From Varroa destructor (Eukaryota > Arthropoda > Arachnida > Mesostigmata > Varroidae), in the NCBI RefSeq assembly GCF_002443255.2, contig NW_019211460.1:29422481-29486480 (forward strand): DNA of 64,000 bases, given 5' to 3'. Every line of letters starts with the position of its first letter. The stretch's first letter is position 1. Below the pieces are notes generated by a model. That model worked only from the letters and a program-made list of their open reading frames with translations. It searched no databases and was not told the origin of the DNA. Made by a program: the position numbers and the translations under genes. Shown piece after piece: positions 38,641 through 47,600 of this stretch.

Positions 38641-40332
38641 AACAAAAAAAAAAGAGGAACTTTTTAATATTCGTGGAGGTCTATCCCGCCCGAAACTATC
38701 GCAAAACAGCTGATCTTAGTCGAAGTTGCGACAACGACATACTCTTTTCCGTCGTGTTTGTTGTTTGTTCTGAAAATGACTGGCATTCCTCTAATACAAA
38801 AATAGCGCATGAACGTATGCCCGCGATCACAAATTTTCCGACCAGGTTTGTCTTTGAATGACCGCCCTGTTTACGGTAGTACACATATGAAGTAGATATA
38901 TGGGACTTCGCTCTCGTCTGCTCTAACTCATTCTGATTTATTCACGTTAGTTTCTTGACCGACAAGCAAGATCAGATGTATTTCGTGCGAGAAATAAGGG
39001 GAAATCGCCAAGGTAATTCGAGGATTGTGGCGACGTCGCGCATCCACTGGGGAGGGGCCAATTCGGATGCGTTATAGCACGGGCACGATGCTAGTGGTAC
39101 GTTGCAAAAGCCGCTTCCGTACAAAAGACACTTGACTGCTGCAAGAATGCGCTATAGCTAGTGGATATGGCCGAACGCTACGGTCAGAATGTAAGAAATT
39201 AACAAATGCTACTTTGGACGCATCCAGGGTATAAAAGCCTGAGCCTCTAGTGGATCTATTATCAGTCTCCGACCAACGGGCTACCTGTTACTTTATATAG
39301 AGTGACTGTCACGCTAAAAGAACGACAAGCCCAATGCGACAATCCGTCGTTGTCTCAAGCGGAAAACTAACTCGGTATCGGATGTCGTAGTATATCGATA
39401 GGTCGAGTTTAGCAGCGAGTTCCCTATATGTGTTTCGATCAAAGGCCTGTCGATATTACCCAACGAAAGCGCTCTTAATCTTTAATATACTCATTAGCCA
39501 TGTGCAATAGTTTTTACTTACGAATAACATGTAAAAGCATAAACAGTATAGGTCCTAGGAGTCGCAGCAAGGACTGGAGCTACTGCGCCACCATCGATAC
39601 GAGCATACAACAAACTTACGCCTGAGAAGCTTGATAAATCCGCAAATGACATTATTCTTAGAATGACTAAAAATTATGATTCTCGTGCCGGTTTCTGACA
39701 AGCGTAGTCCGGGGCTCGCCTAAGTAGAGTGCACCGTACACTTATAAACATACAAACTATATAGTCGTATGTGTCGATTGCTTCCCGACGGTGACGGAAT
39801 GATCGAATCAACGAGAGCAAGGCAGACAAAATTAAAGTTGATAATTTGTAACCGAATCAGCAGCGGCCTGGGTTGCGTCGCTGTACGTCATACGTGTTCA
39901 TTAATACATGCAAACGACACGACAAGACGCTAAAACGAGTACGCATTGAACGTGAACGGCCATTAACATTAGCATACCTACGAGCCTTGACGATATAACG
40001 GTATCACCTTGATGACCAATTGGTGTCAACTAGTACCAATTTGGTAATAATGCTTATGAGAATGTTGCCAGAGCTGTACAAGTGCGGAGTAATTCAATGA
40101 TATTTGTTACACATGCGAAAACCATTTGAGGGATCTTTAGAAATATTGTGACGATAGGGGTTTGTTATACTTAAAAAATCAATTTCAGGATGTGCGGTAA
40201 CAAAATAAATAGCTAAAGCCTATAGTTTTGCTTGAATTTAGATACTGGTTCCGGATGTTACTCAAAAACGAGGTAGAATTTTGTTTTACAACAATTAGCA
40301 CGCAGACCTTATGTATTAATCATTATAGCCAA

Positions 40333-40375
40333 GTTAGCATGTTACATGTACTGTATGATTAACGGACATGCTAAC
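40333..40375. repeat. 10-bp inverted repeat
   Basis: GTTAGCATGT at 40333-40342 and ACATGCTAAC at 40366-40375 are perfect complements with a 23-nt spacer. Confidence 0.85.
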
Positions 40376-41823
40376 ACAAATTCAGTACCCTTACTTTATA
40401 TATATTGGGGAGCTTCGTTGCGAAGATAAGGTCAAATTAACAACAATAGTTACAATTGAGTTTACGTAAGGATTATAATTGGTTTGGCTTCTGCAAACAG
40501 AAAATAAGTTTTTGCCAGCTTAAAGCTACCTATTTCATGAAATTGTAGAATTTGCAGATGAAACAATTAATAATAACAAATCAAGAGGAAATTGTCAGAA
40601 CGACTTCGATGTAAAGTTCATTTGGCGGGGGTAGATAGTTCGAGTATGAACTTGCCTGGTGTTTACCATCAGCGATCACTGTGATAGTTTTTACAAGCAA
40701 AGGCAAGATTTGCAGATTTTCATTTCTGCCAGAAAATTTGTGAGTCGCACCTATTTTAAGTCTATGCCCAGTCCCATGGGAAATTACCGTGAGGTAAACA
40801 TTGTTAAACGGTAAGCAGTACCGTCAACACGGCGTTACCGCTACTCTGGTAACTTAGCATAGTATACTCCAACAAAAACATTACTATCAGTGTCTCAATA
40901 ATCGGTCGAGAAAATCAACCTTCGCTTACTCAGGTCCCGGCGGACATGGTCAAGTAAGGCCATGCTGTAAAAGAGCTGAAATTGAATGTTACTTAACGTT
41001 GATCATAAAACGACACAAACAGCATCTTTCAGCTAAACCTGACACCAATCTTTAAAGTTCCTCTTACCGGAGCCTGGCTCTCTTCCTAAGGTGACACAGT
41101 GTACGATGTCGTTAGGTCTGGAAGCTTCGCGGATAAATAGGCAATATTAATAATAAGTTTAAGCAGAAAAGTTCCTGTCAAATACACTTTAGATGAAAGG
41201 CTTTTTATGGACTAATGAGACAAAACAAATCATCAGCCTGTAGTAACGCAGCAGATCCAGGTTGACCTAGAAACTTCTACCGTACCTTGACTTTGGGTGG
41301 CTACATTCTCATTTATAGAAGATTATAGGACTCTATCTGCTTCTCCGGCCCACGGTTTCACTTCGCTCATTATGGGTAAGTGGTTTAAGCTCTCGTATCG
41401 TTTCGTCTTCGAAATGGGTTGCCCCGTCAGATGGGGAAAGCTAGAATTTAAATAATTCATAATGAGATCGAGTACTTATCCAAACACAATATCAAGCATA
41501 TTTGAAAACATACACAATGACACGTTTAAATAAGACAAACTAATTATTTACTATTGATATTATTATTGATACAATCACCAGCTCAAGCCGAACAGTGTGC
41601 ACAATCATAGGATCCTTCAAGGACGCCTCAAAGGCGCACTGACGTGCGTATATTCATCATGCATTATTGAATTAGGTATTGTCACCCAAAATCCTCCACG
41701 TACTGTTAATGATATGCCAAAATGTGCGTGTATTTCGAGTTTTTTTGCGCGACACCCTCGTTCATTCGGCTCTTATTAACTTGTTGCTAGCAGAGTTTTG
41801 CAATATAATACTGAAAAGAGCGG

Positions 41824-41826
<3 letters not shown>

Positions 41827-41865
<39 letters not shown>
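41827..41865. repeat. (AT)19 microsatellite
   Basis: Thirty-nine bases of perfect alternating AT, the longest simple repeat seen here, about 0.7 kb upstream of the first recognised NPFR exon. Confidence 0.97.
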
Positions 41866-41868
<3 letters not shown>

Positions 41869-42548
41869 GAAAAAGTAATGATCCACCAGACTATTTAACA
41901 CGCTGGTAACATCACTGGGGTGTCAGAAAGAAAGTGTCCAGATAAAAGCGTTGTATACCCTGCCCTGTCTACTTCGTTCAATTCGAAGGCAAGACACGTT
42001 GACATTGTAGCTACAGCGGTTCGTAATCGGTGTACCGCCTTTGAGGAGAATATGGGGAAAACGGGGGTGTCGCAAGAACGACATTAATCGTCGTCAGCAT
42101 CGAGGCTAATTGATTGATCTTTGCAAGTCAGTGACATGCCTATCGACTATTGGTGCACAATTGTCACGTACGGGAGTGACACTGATCGCGAAGGGTGATG
42201 ATGATGCGCATACTGATTCATATATAAATGGGTTTTCAATGAAAATATCTACAGATCTTTTTCACTGATTGAAACGATCTTTTACTGTCTGGCCAACCTC
42301 CTGCTAAACGATGTAGCGCTTTTTATCATGTTAATTATACTAAACACTTATCGGCTCTCAGCCTTTTTCCCCACTGGTTAAACATATTCAGAACCAACTC
42401 CAGCATGAACATAGCTACTTCACTACTGACCTTAGACCAGTTGAGTAACGTAATAGTAAACCACAAAATTCAGGGACGCAATAGGGAAATAGCAGCGGCT
42501 TGCTAGGATCGGTAATCGAACATGACACATTGCATGTTTTAGTATATC

Positions 42549-42581
42549 ATGATCTTTTTTTTATTTTTGCTATTTCTACAG
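42549..42581 (+). other. Probable intron 3' end (polypyrimidine tract) mimicking a signal peptide
   Basis: An ATG at 42549 is in frame with the receptor, and the 11 codons from it read as hydrophobic residues rich in Phe and Leu. These come from a T-rich stretch ending in CTACAG, the layout of a splice acceptor. I infer that the ATG is intronic and that an upstream exon ending in phase 0 provides the real start. The alternative is genuine initiation here with a cleaved signal-like leader, and I cannot exclude it. One possible upstream start is the ATG at 42405, whose open frame could splice at the GTAATA at 42450. That donor is weak and I do not call it. Confidence 0.55.
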
Positions 42582-43342
42582 GGGGTTCTACTGCAGGAAG
42601 ATGATGTGGACGACGGGGTTAACGATGTGGGGGGTTTAGTTGCTGAGCAGCAACACGTCGCCTTATTACCGACGCTGACGACGCTTCATGTCAACGACAC
42701 GGTACCGGGGATCGTTAGTGGAAACGGTTCCCTTTCGGATGACCCGACCGAACACCGAATCAAGGCAATGCTAGAAAATATGATGGACAAAACGAAGATT
42801 ATGGCTATCGAGGAAATTCCACTTATTATTCTATTAACGTTTTATTCGGTGCTCATCATGACGGGAGCTATTGGTAACGGTTTAGTTTGTGTGGCCGTTG
42901 CGCGCAAACCCGCTATGCGCACAGCTCGCAACGTGTACATCATCAATTTAGCAATCAGCGATCTTATTTTATGCTTGTTCACGATGCCGTTTACTTTGGT
43001 CGAGTTAATCCTGCGGTACTGGCCTCTCGGAACTATCACTTGCAAGCTTGTTGGAGGTCTTGAAGCGACATCGATCTTCGTCTCCACGATCTCTATAACA
43101 GCAATAGCGATCGACCGATACATGGTAATCATCTATCCGTCGCGCGAGACGTTTCAGCCCAGGACAGCATTTTTCGGCATATGGTGCTTCGCCCTTCTGC
43201 TGGCAGCTCCGCTATTTGCCTCGAGAATCGTCGAATACCCGGAGATGCCGCCGGAAACTCGGCAGATCCTTCGCGATCGTGGTTTCGAGTTCAACGACGA
43301 TGTCACCTATTGCATCGAGAATTGGCCACATGAACGGGGCAG
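42582..43342 (+). CDS. NPFR: NPFR coding exon: N-terminus, TM1-TM4, most of ECL2
   Basis: The frame is open from an in-frame TAG at 42540-42542. It encodes an acidic extracellular N-terminus with two N-X-T/S sequons, then TM1 (about residues 90-116), TM2 (128-154), TM3 (165-188), DRY and TM4 (about 207-225). The left edge is placed after the AG at 42580-42581, which ends a T-rich tract. A second AG at 42595-42596 is an alternative acceptor in the same frame, removing five codons. The right edge is AG|GTTGGT. Ending at 43342 leaves two bases of a codon, and the next exon supplies the third to make Arg (GR-FYYS), exactly as in fly NPFR. A nearby GT at 43347 would put the next exon in the wrong frame. 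Confidence 0.93.
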
Positions 43343-46140
43343 GTTGGTAACCGAAAATTTTTATTCATTCTCTCCTTACATTGAATGCAATGTCACTCAG
43401 GCCTAAAATTATCGAGTTGCCGACAGCAAATTTTCGAATCGTTAGAGCTTTTTACTTCTTCTTATTTTACACAGATAAGTATTATAGCTATACATTAATT
43501 ATACAAGTTTACTAAAATTATTACTTAACTATGAAAATAACAAATAACGTGTTGATGTTTCGTACACATGGTGCACCCTAAATGTGTCCTTTTGCTAACC
43601 AAGAACAGCTGGAGCTATATCTCGCTCCTCCAAAAGATCACTGTTTCACCGTTTGACCTTGACGCAAGGGCTTACCAGCTGTCGCCGCGTGAATGCAATA
43701 GCCTATGCCCAGGAAGTATCACGCAGATTATTTTCAATTTCGGCGAAGTAGTGTAGGCCCAAGGCGCAAAAGTATAACCATTACGCAGTTAACCCAAAAT
43801 TGCGGAAAGGGGCCGACCGTTGGTGGCATAGGCAGCTGCGAAATTACCTCTTCGCTGCTTTTTGACATGCGATTCTCGCAAGTATGTCTTTAGTAGCGTG
43901 CAATGAAAATGTGTCTAAAATTTAGTGGCAACATTCTTTCCTTCTATTCACCCCTGATTTCTCGCCCAGGGTCACGACGTCATCATTATAACCGAATACG
44001 AAGCATGTCTACCACGACCCAAATCTATTTCCTGGATGTTGCTAGTGGATCCACCTGGGCGATCCTCAATTTCGAGCCGAGCACCAGGGCAGAAATTGGT
44101 TTCTTCAACAAAAGGCCTGTGTCCTATGCGTTTTTGTGTGCGTGTGTGTCTAATGGAAGAGGAATCACAAATAAAATACGATTACGCCGCGCTGTCATAC
44201 CCCGTGGCTTGTACCTGCTGGTGGGAGTATAGATATTTGTCGTGTTCGTAACAAAAATTTCTTATCTTTTCAGTTTCTGTCCCTTGTACTCTTCTTTGGC
44301 CTTCTCAGCGGCAGGCTATTCACTTTCGATCAAACCTCAGCCAGATGGGGAGACAACCCATAGCAGTCTAGACTGCCAGTTGGCGCATTTATCGGAATTA
44401 ACTGCTAATGAAACTGGCGAGCACCATCAGCCTGGCCGGCCTTGTTTAGTGTTTAGTCCAGGCCAGCTTCGGTGCTCGCAGGACTTCTAAGTCATTGTTT
44501 ACAGCAAATAAATTTCGCCCTATTATTGCTTAGTTAGCCTTGTCCTTTCCAGATCCTGGCAGTGCAAACGTTTCATCGCCGCCGCCAGCGTTGTTGTCTC
44601 TCGCATATTATCAACACGTACAGAAGGGGCTAGCAGAAGTTTGTAAAAGTAATTTTGCGATTACACAGTTACGCTTTTGTGGCAGAAGACACAATAACGA
44701 AAAGGTTGGCTGTCCAGTCAGTCGGCAATTGGCGGTCTGTGAAACGATGACATCATTATCTTGGCCAGGACGTTTTAGTTGGAATAAATTTTATTGTCTG
44801 GTCCGTATAGAGACGAAAAGAAGCTTTGCTACGCCGTTGAAGTTTGCGGTGAAAACATGTCAGGATTCCAAGTGGTCGACTTATGCGGCTGCTCTAAATG
44901 GTTTAGGCTTTTCATTTTAGAACGTTTTGCCGAATCAGGTTCTTTTATCTATCGCAGTTACATAGTTTAAATATATATACGTGTGTGTGTGTGTGTGGAT
45001 AATGATAAAATGCTGTAACAATGCCAATAGGCAAGAATATGTAACTTCTATGAATATGAATAAATACATACAAACCATAGTTGATCTTTTAGTCGTTCTT
45101 CGGTCTTACAATGCGCTGTACTTTTCTGTGTGCAACTCTGATCTTCTTGCAGATTCTACTATTCGATATTTACCCTAGTGTTCCAGTATATGTTGCCTAT
45201 TATTATCGTTAGTTTGGCGTACGCGTCTATCTGCCGAAAGCTGCAGTGTCGAATGGCCAGTACGGGCTCAAAGCTCGAAGATAAACTATTGCGGGAACGA
45301 CGACGGGTTCAACGCACAAACAAACTTCTTATTTCGATCACCGTCGTGTTCATCCTGAGCTGGCTACCACTCAATCTATTAAATGCTTATTTTGACTACA
45401 TTAATCCGAAACTGGATCATCAAGCATTCAAGCAAGTCTAATTCTGTGTACTAGCTTTTGTTTCTTCAACTTTTTTAACGCTTTCATAGTAATAATTATA
45501 ATAACAATAATCGCTTTTGTTTTTTACAGTAACTGCCAGCGTCTGAAAAGAAATGTCAAGTTTTTTTTTTTAACTTTTGTATCATACGTATTGTTGATTG
45601 TTTACGTTTGGCTACAATACAAAGGGACAGCGTGACCAGCTTTTGTTACCAGTTCGATTCTGTCTAGTCATACGGAAATGACAGCTCGTTAGAAAGATAT
45701 GAGTATGGCAGTTGAAAAAGAGTTAGCCTTCTACTATTTATTTCTCTTTCAGAATAACGTTCGCCATCTGCCATATGTGGGGCATGAGTTCGGCGTGCTC
45801 CAATCCGTTCCTTTACGGCTGGCTCAATGATAATTTCCGAAAAGAATTCAAAGAGATTTTTGGTTCATGTTTCGGGAAACACATCAAGCTGCAGACGCCC
45901 GTCCGGCCTGGTACGCTCGACGAGTCGGATGCGGCTGTTAAGAAGGACATGACCGCGCACCATCAGTCTGTTGGCCTTGTTTCTGCGTTGCTGAAGGGCG
46001 ATATACGAGACGAGACCGCATCAAAGATTAGAGACAGCGAAAGGGTAGGTACAGTTCTAGTTCAAGACGGCGACGACACAAAGGCGAAAGTAACTGTCCT
46101 CAGCGGCAGCAACGTCCCGCAAACAGGATCACCCGTATAG
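42582..46140 (+). CDS. NPFR: Neuropeptide F receptor (NPY-like GPCR), 3 exons, 5' end incomplete
   Basis: Seven-transmembrane class A receptor of the NPY/NPF family, expected in the neuronal plasma membrane, where it would bind the amidated neuropeptide F and signal through G proteins (family knowledge). The coding join is 42582-43342, 45153-45431, 45753-46140. It gives about 475 residues (486 if counted from the ATG at 42549), close to the roughly 485 of fly NPFR. Using the 42549 numbering, the visible marks are: two N-glycosylation sequons at N49 and N59; GN at 109-110 in TM1; NLAISD at 133-138 in TM2; C165 and C255, the usual TM3-ECL2 disulfide pair; DRY at 189-191; SWLP at 334-337 in TM6; NPFLY at 375-379 in TM7; then NDNFRKEF of helix 8 with C397 as a possible palmitoylation site. 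The segments YCIENWPHERGRFYYSIF and AICHMWGMSSACSNP match NPFR far better than sNPF or RYamide receptors, judged from memory of the family. The initiator exon is unresolved. Confidence 0.93.
44417..44479. repeat. Interrupted inverted repeat in NPFR intron
   Basis: GCGAGCACC (44417-44425) pairs with GGTGCTCGC (44471-44479). After a short unpaired stretch, CTGGCC pairs with GGCCAG inside it. The result is a GC-rich hairpin within the intron before TM5. Confidence 0.75.
44981..44997. repeat. (GT)8 microsatellite in NPFR intron
   Basis: Eight GT units plus one G, directly after a short alternating AT run, about 155 nt upstream of the acceptor of the TM5 exon. Likely polymorphic in length. Confidence 0.95.
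45153..45431 (+). CDS. NPFR: NPFR coding exon: TM5, ICL3, TM6, ECL3
   Basis: The exon begins after TTGCAG. Its first base completes the split Arg codon, then the frame reads FYYSIFTLVFQYMLP, so TM5 covers about residues 266-291. A basic third intracellular loop follows (about 292-322, including RERRRVQRTNK), the G-protein-contacting part of the receptor. TM6 (323-345) has the SWLP motif in place of the common CWxP. A short ECL3 (FDYINPKLDH) leads to the exon end. An in-frame TAA at 45439-45441 shows the exon must end before it. The phase required by the next exon places the end at 45431, just before GCAAGT. Confidence 0.92.
45432..45752 (+). other. NPFR intron (GC-AG, phase 2, 321 nt)
   Basis: The next exon begins with one base finishing a codon, so this exon must leave two bases. 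The only position near the end of the open frame that fits is AA|GCAAGT, a non-canonical GC donor whose remaining bases match the consensus. The only nearby GT (45436, GTCTAA) is weak and gives the wrong phase. The 3' end is CTCTTTCAG. The split codon becomes AAA (Lys358). Confidence 0.82.
45753..46140 (+). CDS. NPFR: NPFR coding exon: TM7, helix 8, C-terminal tail, stop
   Basis: The exon starts after CTCTTTCAG and reads ITFAICHMWGMSSACSNPFLYGW, with NPFLY as the NPxxY switch of TM7, followed by the amphipathic helix 8 (NDNFRKEFKEIF). C397 is a candidate palmitoylation site. The tail of about 85 residues is hydrophilic and carries many Ser, Thr and Asp, as expected for a region of phosphorylation and arrestin binding. 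It has no recognisable domain. The stop is TAG at 46138-46140. Its GC content is higher than the flanking DNA. Confidence 0.94.
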
Positions 46141-47600
46141 AAGGTCGTCGTGAACCAACCGCATGGTTAGAGAAAATGTGTTAGACAAAAGTTTTTAGCG
46201 TTCAAGCAACACAACGACGATACGTTACAACTAGTTATTTGTTGACTGATTTTTAGTTAGCCTCGACTCAGTAAATCCAAGCCTAAGCTGAGCCACTGTA
46301 ATAAGCTATCCAGCGACCAAATGACACCGACGAAAACACCAGCAAAAAGGTGCGATTTCTTCTACTAATAGCGGTGACTGGTAGCGAAACACCAATGGCA
46401 AATGCTACAATCGTTGCCGGCACAATCAATCCAATATGGAGCAAACAATATTAGTTGTCTCGTTTTCAATACGTAATAATTAACTCCGTTGAAGATCTTC
46501 AGTGACTGGTAGTTACTCATTCAATCATCTATTTATTACATAGATAGAATGCTGTAAAATCGTTTAGGGGCACCCTTGTACTATAAATTGAGTATATGAA
46601 TGTAGAATGCATTCGCAGTGTTTCAGATCCTGCCATAGAAATCAGACCGAGTAAGTGAAATGCATCGGGTAACAACGAGATACACAAGAAGAGGTAATAT
46701 GTCGTTCACTAGTTGAAGTGACAAATGATGACATTGACCTCATTCCTACTTCGTTCAACAGACACATGGAGATAGAAACGGAGCGTAGCAAACGTGATTT
46801 AGGTTAACCTACCCGTAAAAAGATGACAACTAAAAAACAATCGAAATTCACGTGACGGTTTTAAATCGAATATACCATAGGCTGGCAGTTTGATTTTGCC
46901 GCCTCTTGCTGCTACAGCGCCCGCTACCGGATCGTTTCGATCTACTTCTCGTTCCAGCGGCGCTGTATCAGGCTACGTCTTAATTTTGAACTATCAACTC
47001 TTCGCACGAATTTCCACATCGAATGCATCGAAGCGACAAACAGATTTTCAAAAAAATTAACTCATGTTTGATATAATATCGTAGCTCGCTACCCCCAGAA
47101 CTTTTACCAAGGGCTGAAGCAAAGTTCACCCGTGTCGCTAATGACAGAAGCAGAAGTATATCATGAATTTCTATATATAATCTATCCGCCTACAAATATT
47201 CATTAGCATTGGATCGTATAGGTGCCTGCTAGCAGTGTACCGAACTGTTAGTGTCTATGGTTTTATCGCATTTACTAATCAAGCGGTCTATGCTACATGT
47301 CAAGCTTCAACACAACCAGCAAGATTTTATGCTATTCATATTGCACTGTTATCATCTATTCTAGTCAAATTAATTCAATACCAATTTCAATGTCAACATA
47401 TCGATAATTAATTTTTTTGCAAGCGACAAGCTATCGATAAAGAGTGAGACTCATGTATAAAAAGGTAATAATTCGTTCATATTATTGTGCATATCATGAC
47501 GTGTACACGTATGTGCGTGCGAGTGCGTCCTTAGCTGTTATTTATTTTTGCTTTGACTATCGCGCAAAGATTACCTAAATAAATAGCCGACCCGTGAAAG
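46141..47600 (+). other. NPFR 3' flank / possible 3' UTR
   Basis: No coding sequence is seen after the NPFR stop. The first clear AATAAA I noticed lies at 47578-47583, so the 3' UTR could be about 1.45 kb, but weaker signals nearer the stop may be used. The stretch includes a GC-rich patch at about 46890-46990 with an inverted repeat. Confidence 0.35.
46913..46967. repeat. GC-rich inverted repeat downstream of NPFR
   Basis: The left arm at 46913-46925 (TACAGCGCCCGCT) and the right arm at 46956-46967 (AGCGGCGCTGTA) pair over 12 bp with one bulged base, around a loop of about 30 nt. If this is in the NPFR 3' UTR it would form a stable RNA hairpin. Confidence 0.7.

Larger units (their letters stand above)
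38641..42548. other. NPFR upstream region; missing 5' exon(s) expected here or further upstream
   Basis: The initiator exon, 5' UTR exons and promoter of NPFR should lie upstream of 42.58 kb, but I cannot place them. An ATG at 42405 opens a short frame that could in principle splice to 42582. The (AT)19 tract lies at 41.83 kb and a small inverted repeat at 40.33 kb. Confidence 0.45.
43343..45152 (+). other. NPFR intron (GT-AG, phase 2, 1,810 nt)
   Basis: The intron starts GTTGGT and ends with a T-rich tract and TTGCAG. It interrupts an Arg codon between ECL2 and TM5. Inside are a (GT)8 run at 44981-44997 preceded by a short AT run, and an interrupted inverted repeat at 44417-44425/44471-44479. 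It also holds several chance open frames, the longest (44540-44920) 126 codons. None resembles a known protein, and the GPCR segments on either side join without missing residues, so no extra exon is needed. Confidence 0.88.

Noticed and set aside
42842..43132. Open frame on the - strand within NPFR exon
   Set aside because: It is the antisense shadow of the receptor coding sequence.
44540..44920. 126-codon open frame inside the NPFR intron
   Set aside because: The flanking exons join exactly at a conserved receptor segment, so no extra exon is needed. The peptide is not recognisable.
45178..45441. TM5-TM6 frame read as starting at 45178 and ending at the TAA at 45441
   Set aside because: The codon at 45178 is GTG in the middle of TM5, and the TAA is intronic. 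The segment is an internal exon, not a separate gene.
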